64,000 bases of DNA from Thiotrichales bacterium (lineage in GTDB: Bacteria; Pseudomonadota; Gammaproteobacteria; Francisellales; CACEW01): contig CANJQG010000004.1 in assembly GCA_947476405.1 (NCBI GenBank), forward strand, positions 1 through 64,000, written 5' to 3'. Shown piece after piece: positions 7,831-15,331 of the stretch; the stretch's first letter is position 1, and the number at the start of each line of letters is the position of its first letter. The notes under the pieces were generated by a model that was not told where the DNA came from, made no database searches, and was given only the letters and a program-made list of their open reading frames with translations. The translations under genes and the position numbers were made by a program.

Positions 7831-10104
7831 ATGGACTTACACGCTCAAAATCAAAAAAATCAAAATCCAGAAATGAAAACGATTGATCTCACTGAGCTTG
7901 CCCAAATCTTATGGATTCATAAAGGGCTCATTGCTTTAGTCATGCTCGTTTTCCTGATCTGTAGCAGTCTTTTTGTAACACTCAAGTTACCGATTTATCA
8001 AACCTCAGCGCTCATCCAAGTCAGCAGCCAAAATAATGGTGGCTCTGCATTTTCAAGTATGGCAGCGCTAGGGGGGGGGGCTTCTTTTGGCGGAGGCAAC
8101 GCCAGTCAAGCCGATATTGAAATGACTTTGATTAATTCAGACTACATCCTACAGCCTGTCATGCATGAATTAGGCTTAGACATTTTAGTTCAACCCAAAT
8201 TTTTACCGATCATAGGTGCCTATTTAGCCAATCAATATCAAGGCTTTGGACCTGCACCTGTAAAATTCGGCTTGTCTCACTACGCCTGGGGTGGTGAAAA
8301 AATTAAAGTCGCTTTCTTCTCCCCTCCCTTCGATGACAGGATGCAAGAATATACTTTGATTGCAAAAAATTCAGGTCATTATGTATTATTTTCTCCAGAT
8401 GGCCGCTTTATTTTAAATGGAAAAGTGGGACAAATTGAATTGAACAGCACTGAAAATGTAAGCATTTTAGTGACCGATCTGAGTGCCCGCTCAGGGACGC
8501 CATTCTATGTTGAAAAGCGTTCAGAAACCGATGTATTATTAAACATGCGCAATGCATTAAAAACAATGGAACTCTCTCCACCTAGTAGCACAGGGGGCCA
8601 ATTAGGGGCTGGGGAAACCGGGCTGATTCAATTAAGCGTTAATAGCACCAATCCTACCGCAGCGAAAACAATGATTAATGCAATTATCCAGCTTACGGCA
8701 AATCAGAACAGCAAACAACAAGCTTCTAAAAATCAGAAATTACTGGACTTTATTCAAAAACAACTTCCCATTGCGCAAAGAAATCTAAGCGCTTCAGAAA
8801 GTGCTTTGAATCTCTATCAAGCCAAGTCGGGTGTTTTAAATTTAAGCGAACAGTCAAGAATGCTCCTGACTCAAATTACACAAATTGATAATCAAATCAC
8901 CTTGAATGAAATGAATCAAGCAACGCTTTTACAGACTTATACTGAAAAAGATCCGATTATCCAAAATATTAATCTCAAACAACACTTGCTGACGCTCCAA
9001 AAATTAAAAATCCAAAACGAACTCGCTGACCTGCCAATGAAAGATCAGCAAGCCATTGATTTGATGAGAAATGTAAAAGTGCAAAACTCCATTTATATCT
9101 TGTTATTGAATAAATATCAGCAAACACTTTTGACAAAAACTGAGATAACGAGCCAAGTTACCATTTTAAATGATGCACAAATTCCTGATGAGCCGATGCC
9201 TGCACACAGCCTCTTAATTCTGCTTGCGTCTTTGCTTCTCGGCCTCATTATCGGCTCCCTCATTGTGCTCAGCTTCCACTTACTCGGAGGCAGAATTAGC
9301 GACCCTTACTGGAGTGAAAAAGAGCTTGGCATCCATACGCTGGCGATCATCCCCTTCAGCAAAGAACAAGCCAAAGGCAAAAAAAACTTTGATGCAAAAA
9401 AAATAAAAGCGATTCCCATTCTGGCTAAAAGTAATGCTGATGATCTCTCTATTGAATCCATTCGCAGCTTACGAACCAATCTGCTCTTCACAATGAAAAA
9501 GAATAAAACAAATGTTGTTTCAATAGGCGGCATTGTGCCAAAAACCGGAAAATCCTTTATTTCTATTAATCTAGCCGTTGTTTTGTCTGAAAGCGCAAAG
9601 CGCGTCCTCTTGATCGATGCAGACATGCGACGGGGTTATCTCAATCAATACTTCAAACTCTCACATTCTCCCGGCCTAAGCGAGGCACTCGAAAATATTT
9701 ATCCACTTGAAAAAATCATTCGCCGGACTTCAATCGAAAATCTTGACTTTATGAGTACGGGTATTTTTCCACATAATCCTTCTGAATTACTGTTGAGCGA
9801 TCGTTTTGCTGAAATCATTCAGCACGTCGCCACTCAATATGACGTCGTGATCATCGATGCCCCACCCATTCTTGCCGTAAACGATGCCAGTGTGATTGCG
9901 CAACAAGCCGGAATCAACTACATTGTAATTCCAGGAAACCAACTCAAAGCGGATGAAATCAAAGTCGCTGTTCGTCGTTTCTACAATGATGGGGTGAAGA
10001 TCAATGGCAGCTTATTTAATTTTGCAAAAAAAAACCTCGAACAGACCTCTTCCTATGGACAATCCTACGGTCGTTATGCAAAATATACAAAACGTGAACA
10101 ATAA
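7831..10104 (+). CDS. Wzc-like polysaccharide co-polymerase and tyrosine autokinase
   Basis: A 757-residue inner-membrane protein of the Wzc type. A short cytoplasmic N-terminus is followed by the first helix (about residues 32-53), a large periplasmic Wzz-like domain with long coiled-coil helices (about residues 270-430), a second helix near 457-482, and a cytoplasmic BY-kinase domain. The kinase has a Walker A GGIVPKTGKSF, Walker A' VLLIDADMRRG and Walker B VVIIDAPP. It ends in a tyrosine cluster (SYGQSYGRYAKY), the autophosphorylation site that controls chain length and export. It starts 17 bases after the Wza-like gene. A G10 tract (8071-8080) lies in the periplasmic N-terminal part. Confidence 0.9.
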   Translation: MDLHAQNQKNQNPEMKTIDLTELAQILWIHKGLIALVMLVFLICSSLFVTLKLPIYQTSALIQVSSQNNGGSAFSSMAALGGGASFGGGNASQADIEMTLINSDYILQPVMHELGLDILVQPKFLPIIGAYLANQYQGFGPAPVKFGLSHYAWGGEKIKVAFFSPPFDDRMQEYTLIAKNSGHYVLFSPDGRFILNGKVGQIELNSTENVSILVTDLSARSGTPFYVEKRSETDVLLNMRNALKTMELSPPSSTGGQLGAGETGLIQLSVNSTNPTAAKTMINAIIQLTANQNSKQQASKNQKLLDFIQKQLPIAQRNLSASESALNLYQAKSGVLNLSEQSRMLLTQITQIDNQITLNEMNQATLLQTYTEKDPIIQNINLKQHLLTLQKLKIQNELADLPMKDQQAIDLMRNVKVQNSIYILLLNKYQQTLLTKTEITSQVTILNDAQIPDEPMPAHSLLILLASLLLGLIIGSLIVLSFHLLGGRISDPYWSEKELGIHTLAIIPFSKEQAKGKKNFDAKKIKAIPILAKSNADDLSIESIRSLRTNLLFTMKKNKTNVVSIGGIVPKTGKSFISINLAVVLSESAKRVLLIDADMRRGYLNQYFKLSHSPGLSEALENIYPLEKIIRRTSIENLDFMSTGIFPHNPSELLLSDRFAEIIQHVATQYDVVIIDAPPILAVNDASVIAQQAGINYIVIPGNQLKADEIKVAVRRFYNDGVKINGSLFNFAKKNLEQTSSYGQSYGRYAKYTKREQ
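8071..8080 (+). repeat. G10 homopolymer in the Wzc-like gene
   Basis: Ten consecutive G residues encode a Gly-rich turn (LGGGAS) about 80 codons into the gene. The frame is open at this length. It mirrors the C10 tract in the preceding gene. Confidence 0.9.
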
Positions 10105-10121
10105 ATAAAAGGAGTAGCGCG

Positions 10122-11030
10122 ATGCGCATTGGTATTTTATCCCGCGCTCCAGATGCTTACTCAACCAAGCGCCTGATCGAAGCAGGTCAGGCACGCGGCC
10201 ATACTGTCGACATCATCAATTACCTGCATTGTTATATGAATATTAATTCGAAGGACTCTGCACTCTTTTATAAAGGCAAACAGTTACCCGTTTATGATGC
10301 GATTATTCCGCGCATTGGGGCCTCCAATACTTTTTATGGCTGTTCGGTACTGCGTCAGTTTGAAACCACCAACATCTATTCCATTAACTCATCCATCGCA
10401 ATCACCCGTTCGCGCGATAAACTCCGTGCCTTACAGCTTTTAGCCCGAAAAGGAGTGGGCTTGCCGATCACCGTATTTGCCCATGGTGGAAATGAATTAA
10501 AAGACCTCATCAAAATGGTCGGTGGCGCACCCTTAATTATTAAATTGCTGGAAGGGACACAAGGCATTGGCGTCGTCTTAGCCGAAACCCGAAAAGCCGC
10601 AGAAAGTGTGATTGAAGCCTTTTACGGCCTCAAGGTTAACTTTCTGATTCAAGAATATATCAAGGAATCCAACGGTGCGGATTTACGCTGTTTTGTCATC
10701 GGCAATAAAGTAGTCGCTGCAATGAAACGTCAAGCACCGGCTGGGGAGTTTCGCTCCAACATCCATCGCGGCGGTCAGGGTGTGGCCATTAAAATCACAA
10801 AACAGGAACGCGAAACCGCCATTCAGGCCGCTAAAATTATGGGCTTACATCTCGCGGGTGTCGACTTACTTCGTTCAAGCCGTGGACCTTTAGTTATGGA
10901 AGTCAATTCCTCTCCCGGCTTAGAGGGCATTGAAGGCACCACTAAAAAAGACATTGCTGACCTGATTATTCGCTATATTGAACAAAACCACGCGGGCAAT
11001 CGCACCTCGCATCGTAAATTTGAAGGCTAA
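10122..11030 (+). CDS. rimK: Ribosomal protein S6--L-glutamate ligase RimK
   Basis: An ATP-grasp ligase of 302 residues, the same size as E. coli RimK, which adds glutamate residues to the C-terminus of ribosomal protein S6. Family marks are MRIGILSR at the start, YDAIIPRIG, the ATP-grasp core PLIIKLLEGTQGIGV (about residue 140), DLRCFVIGNKVVAAMKR, and the Mg2+ site VMEVNSSPGLEGIE. A strong AGGAG precedes the ATG. The next gene begins at the last base of its stop codon and encodes a RimB-like protease. Because it sits 17 bases after the Wzc-like gene it may share that transcript, though no functional link is evident. Confidence 0.93.
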   Translation: MRIGILSRAPDAYSTKRLIEAGQARGHTVDIINYLHCYMNINSKDSALFYKGKQLPVYDAIIPRIGASNTFYGCSVLRQFETTNIYSINSSIAITRSRDKLRALQLLARKGVGLPITVFAHGGNELKDLIKMVGGAPLIIKLLEGTQGIGVVLAETRKAAESVIEAFYGLKVNFLIQEYIKESNGADLRCFVIGNKVVAAMKRQAPAGEFRSNIHRGGQGVAIKITKQERETAIQAAKIMGLHLAGVDLLRSSRGPLVMEVNSSPGLEGIEGTTKKDIADLIIRYIEQNHAGNRTSHRKFEG

Positions 11031-11485
11031 TGAAAAAACCTAAAATTTTGGTGGGCTGGAAGGAGCATTGTGCACTTCCTGAGTTTAACATCTCCCGAAT
11101 TGTCGCAAAAGTCGACACCGGTGCGGACACCTCCTGTATTCACGCTGTAGAAATCGAACCTTTTCTCTATCACGGCCATGTTCACGTCCGCTTTGTTACA
11201 CATCCAGTTCAGTTTGATGAAAGCACCCCCCTGGCCTGCACCGCACCGACTATTGATTACCGCATCGTCAGAAGCTCCAATGGGCAACACGAACGCCGCT
11301 ATGTGATTGAAACAAAAATCATCCTGGGCCCCCATGATTTTGTCACCGAGCTCACCCTGACCGATCGCTCAGAGTTAAATTTTCGCATGCTTTTAGGAAA
11401 AGAATTTTTAAGCAAATCCTGTTTAATAGATGTAGGGAAAAAATTTTGTCAGGACAAATTATCCGCGAATACGGTCAAACCTTAG
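11030..11485 (+). CDS. RimB-like retropepsin-type protease (ATP-dependent zinc protease family)
   Basis: A 151-residue protein with the aspartic-protease signature KVDTGADTSCIHA (Asp near residue 28) and a second-half motif FRMLLGKEFL. The family is annotated both as ATP-dependent zinc protease and as RimB, a retropepsin-like enzyme that trims poly-glutamate tails added by RimK. Direct overlap with rimK supports a role in the same S6 modification cycle. Its last 40 bases overlap the start of rsgA. Confidence 0.85.
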   Translation: MKKPKILVGWKEHCALPEFNISRIVAKVDTGADTSCIHAVEIEPFLYHGHVHVRFVTHPVQFDESTPLACTAPTIDYRIVRSSNGQHERRYVIETKIILGPHDFVTELTLTDRSELNFRMLLGKEFLSKSCLIDVGKKFCQDKLSANTVKP

Positions 11486-12312
11486 AAGTTGAAAGGGATG
11501 GACAAATCCATACTTGTTTTGCCCGAAAAAATCTAGACACGCTGGTCATCGGCGATTACGTCGATTTTGCAATTGATCCGCAAACAGGGCAAGGTATTAT
11601 TCAAAAACGCTTGCCTCGCAAAAGCCTGATTGCGCGCTCTGACCGCTATCACCCCATCAAAGAAATGGCGGCGAATCTAACGCAAATCGTGATTATGGCG
11701 GCGCCCATTCCACCCCCTCATGAATATTATATCGACCAATATCTGGCGGGGACAGAGCTTGCACATCTGAAAGCACTCATCTTAATTAATAAGGCAGATC
11801 TGCTACCTAAACATCCTGAAATCTTAGCATTCAAATCTTTTTATGAAAAAGTGGGCTATGAAATTTTGATGATTTCCGCACTCAATCATACTCATATTCC
11901 AGAGTTAAACAAGCATTTAGCAAGGGAAACCAGTTTACTGATGGGCGTTTCAGGCGTTGGAAAATCCTCCCTCATCAACACGCTTCTGGGAGAAAATACC
12001 ACCAAAACCAGCTGCATCTCAGAATCCAATCAAAAAGGGCAACACACCACCTCCGTCAGCCGGCTTTATCATTTACAAAACGGCGGCCACTTGATTGACA
12101 TTCCCGGCATTCGTGAATTTAAACTTCCTAAAAATCAGCAACCCAACTTAGCCCAGGGATTTCGAGATTTCTGGCCCTATCTAGGCCACTGCCGCTATCG
12201 CAATTGCAGTCATAAAGACGATCCCGGCTGTGCGATTCTAGCCGCAGTAAAATCTGGACAGATTCAAAAGCAACGCCTCAATAATTATGAACGGATGCAG
12301 AATATAGATTAA
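11446..12312 (+). CDS. rsgA: Small ribosomal subunit biogenesis GTPase RsgA
   Basis: A 288-residue circularly permuted GTPase that checks late maturation of the 30S subunit. An N-terminal OB fold (to about residue 70) is followed by the permuted motifs: G4 INKAD (about 108), G1 GVSGVGKSSL (about 170), G3 DIPGIREF, and a C-terminal zinc knuckle CRYRNCSHKDDPGC. It lacks the N-terminal extension of E. coli RsgA. TTG at 11446 is the likely start, since AGGGA precedes it and no other start fits the OB fold. With RimK and the RimB-like protein it forms a small-subunit modification and assembly cluster. Confidence 0.93.
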   Translation: MSGQIIREYGQTLEVERDGQIHTCFARKNLDTLVIGDYVDFAIDPQTGQGIIQKRLPRKSLIARSDRYHPIKEMAANLTQIVIMAAPIPPPHEYYIDQYLAGTELAHLKALILINKADLLPKHPEILAFKSFYEKVGYEILMISALNHTHIPELNKHLARETSLLMGVSGVGKSSLINTLLGENTTKTSCISESNQKGQHTTSVSRLYHLQNGGHLIDIPGIREFKLPKNQQPNLAQGFRDFWPYLGHCRYRNCSHKDDPGCAILAAVKSGQIQKQRLNNYERMQNID

Positions 12313-12334
12313 GCACATAAAAGATACACGGCTT

Positions 12335-13792
12335 TTAATCTAAATCTAATGCTTTTGGAAATGTAGCGCCAGGATGATTTAAGCCAAACTGTTCCAAAAA
12401 ACTGCAGCGCAAAGCAGAAGATCCAGCGCCCGCGCTCGCTTCATCTATTTCTCTGCTTTTAACGACTTCTAGACGTGCTCTACAGTCCTGAAGCCCTGCC
12501 TCAAACGCTGTAAAATAAGCACAATCTTTCTCTTCGCCTGGAGCACTGAATTTTGTTTTCTGTGCGAAAATTAAACTTTCTGCTGAATTGCCAGTCACAT
12601 TTTCTATGGAAAAACTTACATCTAAATAAAGCAGCTGCTTCAAAACAAAAGCTCGACCTTCCATGCATTTTTTTATATCAATATCTGTAGGCGCATGACC
12701 ATAATGATATTCATACACTTCCAGAAACAATCCAGTTACGCCACGCCTCATCGCAACATAATGGGAGGCTCCTCTTTGCTTAAGATCTTTATAATCAGGA
12801 TCTACACCACTCAATAAAAGAGTCATCGCTGCTGCCCAGTTTCCTAATGCGCATGCCGCTAAAAATCCTGCTGAACCTGAAAATGGCCGAATTTTACTTT
12901 GTTTTTGACTTAATACAGATAGGCTCGATTGAAATGTTTCAAAAGGCATTTTAGGATCAGAAAACAATCCAATAAGACCAGGAGAGTTATGCTGCATCAT
13001 TTTTTTGGCAATATTAAATTGCATACAAAAATCTTCTGTTATCTCGTCACGCCTAAGGAGTCCAAAATGACAATCTCTAATTTTTAATAAAACTTGATGC
13101 TCTACCACCCCATAAATTACGGTGGGATTAAGCCAGGGATCATAGACAAAGGAGGACCCGTCTTTAGTACCTATTTCAACCCAGGCATGACCACCATCAG
13201 GCAAGGTGCTGGGGAGTGCGCTTAAGCCCAAATCAGTCAGCGCCCTCGGCTCAACTGCAATAGAACGATCTTTGGTAGGAAGAATTTTGACGAGAGCAAT
13301 GGTAAGATCGTCATTGAAATTTTTTAACAAAACGGATGCAATGGTGGCACGCTGAATGCAGTTTCCTATATGCGTTATTTCTGAAAGCAATGCATCAAAA
13401 ATCTGTTTTTGTACTGGCGCCAAAGAGCGCTCAGCAATATGACTGCAAAAAAAAATGGTTTTTTTCATGTAAAAATCAAGGCGCTGTTCCTTGGGAACAT
13501 CTAAGTACTCATCACAAGGACGTATACCTTCCCATGACTCTGGATAATAATCCCTTAATGACCCAGCTGGAGAGGCATTAAGTAGCGATAGTAAGTGAGC
13601 GCACAGTCCAGTATGGCGAGATAAGCCACCACCAAACTGAGCCAGAAAACTGTAAAATCTAAACTCAGTAAAATTTAAAGCCTCTTCGGAAAATATGGAT
13701 AACATAGTAGGCTTTATTGCATAAGATATCATTCTGCTTACATACTGAAACTGTGGCGTTTTACTGGATTTTACTGGTGATTCAAAGCTCAA
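12335..13792 (-). CDS. Unknown protein with a Cys-His-Asp thiol-protease-like site and an ankyrin-like segment; candidate effector
   Basis: A 485-residue protein I do not recognise by name. Residues about 130-240 look like a papain/transglutaminase fold: GNCIQRA (Cys145), GGHAWVEIG (His212) and VYDPWLNP (Asp228) give a plausible catalytic triad in the order and spacing of the YopT/AvrPphB and transglutaminase-like superfamilies. Residues about 306-350 resemble one or two ankyrin repeats (AACALGNWAAAMTLLLSG and then a GASHYVAMRRG end). There is no signal peptide or membrane segment. A TTG start at 13792 is chosen for the GGGGAGG just upstream. Surrounding DNA is AT-rich and gene-poor. The mix of thiol-protease core and ankyrin-like repeat is typical of proteins secreted into host cells, but secretion is inference. 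Confidence 0.6.
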   Translation of the reverse strand: MSFESPVKSSKTPQFQYVSRMISYAIKPTMLSIFSEEALNFTEFRFYSFLAQFGGGLSRHTGLCAHLLSLLNASPAGSLRDYYPESWEGIRPCDEYLDVPKEQRLDFYMKKTIFFCSHIAERSLAPVQKQIFDALLSEITHIGNCIQRATIASVLLKNFNDDLTIALVKILPTKDRSIAVEPRALTDLGLSALPSTLPDGGHAWVEIGTKDGSSFVYDPWLNPTVIYGVVEHQVLLKIRDCHFGLLRRDEITEDFCMQFNIAKKMMQHNSPGLIGLFSDPKMPFETFQSSLSVLSQKQSKIRPFSGSAGFLAACALGNWAAAMTLLLSGVDPDYKDLKQRGASHYVAMRRGVTGLFLEVYEYHYGHAPTDIDIKKCMEGRAFVLKQLLYLDVSFSIENVTGNSAESLIFAQKTKFSAPGEEKDCAYFTAFEAGLQDCRARLEVVKSREIDEASAGAGSSALRCSFLEQFGLNHPGATFPKALDLD

Positions 13793-13892
13793 AGATCCTC
13801 CCCTAACAAGAAATATTCTAGTTATAATTATTAATATAGAGGAAACATTATATATACATTTATAAAATAAGTCGATATAAATTTTAATTATA

Positions 13893-13963
13893 TGTCATTT
13901 TGAGCGGACTCTCTTTTCATGCAAGGTTTCAAACACTAAAGTAGCGTAGCGGAGAGATCTAAA
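13893..13963. repeat. Dispersed-repeat-like intergenic segment
   Basis: The segment opens with TGTCATTTTGAGCG and ends with GTAGCGTAGCGGAGAGATC. This wording is like the short GTCATT-GAGCG-AGCGAAG repeats scattered between genes in several obligate or facultative intracellular bacteria. Only one copy was found in the window, so family membership cannot be shown here. It lies in the gene-free stretch between the candidate effector gene and yggX. Confidence 0.35.
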
Positions 13964-13969
13964 GAGCGG

Positions 13970-14217
13970 TTAGTTTGGTTTAAACACCAGAACAACGGTA
14001 CACACTAAAACTAAGCCGCCTAATTTAGTTAGGATCTTGCTTTCAAGCAAGGTCAAAACCTGCTTCGTTGCTAATTGATCTTCAACCACTGCAGCCAAAG
14101 CCTCTGCCTAGCCTAGCCTAGCCTAGCCTAGCCTTCAGCTTAACGCTGTGAAAATCCCGCACCCATTAATACCTTCGAATATTTCAACGTATCAAATGTA
14201 ATCACAGTAATGGTCAT
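13970..14217 (-). pseudogene. Broken DUF1640/CCDC90-like coiled-coil membrane protein gene
   Basis: The minus strand encodes two halves of one small protein in different frames. From the ATG at 14217 it reads MTITVITFDTLKYSKVLMG and then GAGFSQR before a TAA. In another frame, from about 14107 to the stop at 13970, it reads AEALAAVVEDQLATK, a coiled-coil stretch LLESKILTKLGG, and a hydrophobic tail LVLVCTVVLVF. This order (ITFDTLKY, GFSQRQAEA-type helix, QLATKxDL, ExKLxxKLGG, one membrane helix) is that of the DUF1640/CCDC90-like family. The break contains a CAA-to-TAA-type stop and a GCCTA pentanucleotide repeat. No intact version can be read. Confidence 0.65.
14106..14134. repeat. Pentanucleotide tandem repeat (GCCTA, five full copies)
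   Basis: Five perfect GCCTA units at 14106-14130 plus a partial sixth. Read on the minus strand the unit is TAGGC, and every reading frame through three or more units meets a TAG stop. It lies exactly at the break of the coiled-coil pseudogene. Confidence 0.95.
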
Positions 14218-14267
14218 TATAGCATGATTTACTCGAAACTCGTATAATGCTGATGGAGGAAACTGAT

Positions 14268-14504
14268 ATGTCTATTCACACTGCTTTAACATCCCAACCT
14301 TATCCAGGCGCTTTAGGCGCGCGGATTTTAGCCGAAATTTCTCAGGAAAAATGGCAGGCATGGCTCGCCCATCAAACGACCTTAATCAATGAATATCGCT
14401 TTAATTTGATGGATATTTCGGCGCGTACATTTTTGCGAGATGAAATGGAAAAATTTTTGTTTACCGGCGGTGCTGAAAAACCCTCTGGATTTATTGAAAA
14501 ATGA
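14268..14504 (+). CDS. yggX: YggX-like iron trafficking / oxidative damage protection protein, N-terminally short
   Basis: A 78-residue protein. PYPGALGARILAEIS, WQAWLAHQTTLINEYR and the end FLRDEMEKFLF match YggX, a small protein tied to iron-sulfur cluster maintenance under oxidative stress. The family usually starts with a 20-residue segment holding a conserved Cys (xxFCxxLxxEAEG). Here it is replaced by MSIHTALTSQ and there is no cysteine in the protein. The ATG at 14268 is chosen because GGAGGA precedes it by seven bases. A TATAAT at 14243-14248 may be its -10. It overlaps ftsQ by four bases (ATGA). Confidence 0.8.
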   Translation: MSIHTALTSQPYPGALGARILAEISQEKWQAWLAHQTTLINEYRFNLMDISARTFLRDEMEKFLFTGGAEKPSGFIEK

Positions 14505-15331
14505 CACAAGAAAACGAAATACTCCCACCCGATAGCGAAGAATCCGCAGAAGTGGTTGAAACACCCCTACCCAAAAAAAAGAAACACTTCTTACCCTTTC
14601 ATTTTAGCTGGAAACGCTTTTTCTGTGTCATGGGGTTTTTAATAGGGTTTTTGCTGATTGCTTATACCATGCTATTCTTTTATTTAGATTATAACAATGC
14701 CTTACCGATTAAACAGGTCAAAGTAATCGGAACCTATCAATATGTGAATGAACAAGCCATCCAAAAAACCGTTAATCCTTTTTTAGCTGGAAAAGGATTA
14801 TTTTCATTTTCAGAATTTCAAGCTGAAAATGCTTTAAAAAGTCTCCCAGGAGTTGAAAGTGCAAGCCTTTGGCGTATTTATCCAGGTACAGTACGCATTA
14901 TCTTACGTGAAAAATCAGCCGCTGCACGCCTACCAAGCGGCGCTTTATTGGCCAGCGATGGCTCGACTTTTGTGATCAATAACCTAGCCGGCGCCCAAAA
15001 CCTCCCCTTACTCAATGGAAACGTACAGTATGCAAAGCAAATGCTAGAATTTTCAAATAGCATTACCCCCGTTTTTGCAGAAGAAAATCTGACTGTAACG
15101 GGTTTAAGTCTGGCTGAAAACGGCGGCTGGAGCGTGCAAATCAATCATCAATTTTGGATCACTTTAGGCAAGGATCACCTTCAAGATCGTGTCGTTGATT
15201 TTCTAACCGACTATCCTGTTTTAATAGCCAATACGCCTGCAGGCCAACAACTCAGTACCGTTGATTTACGCTATACGCATGGTTTTACCGCTTCCTGGCA
15301 AAAGACAGTCGTCAGCGCATCCAATAGCTGA
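14501..15331 (+). CDS. ftsQ: Cell division protein FtsQ
   Basis: A 276-residue division protein, the length of E. coli FtsQ. A cytoplasmic tail rich in acidic then lysine residues (KKKKHF) leads to one membrane helix (about residues 43-65). Then comes a POTRA domain (PIKQVKVIGTYQYVNEQAI, the interaction site with other divisome parts) and the beta domain with LPGVESASLWRIYPGTVRI. It recruits FtsB/FtsL and later divisome proteins. It is normally found between ddl and ftsA; here it is coupled to yggX and followed by a convergent ALA synthase gene whose end overlaps it by 61 bases. Confidence 0.92.
   Translation: MTQENEILPPDSEESAEVVETPLPKKKKHFLPFHFSWKRFFCVMGFLIGFLLIAYTMLFFYLDYNNALPIKQVKVIGTYQYVNEQAIQKTVNPFLAGKGLFSFSEFQAENALKSLPGVESASLWRIYPGTVRIILREKSAAARLPSGALLASDGSTFVINNLAGAQNLPLLNGNVQYAKQMLEFSNSITPVFAEENLTVTGLSLAENGGWSVQINHQFWITLGKDHLQDRVVDFLTDYPVLIANTPAGQQLSTVDLRYTHGFTASWQKTVVSASNS

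Noticed and set aside
12313..12334. Short AAAAG/CTTTT hairpin between rsgA and the convergent unknown gene as a terminator
   Set aside because: Only five A-T-rich base pairs with an eight-base loop and no T-run on the rsgA strand.
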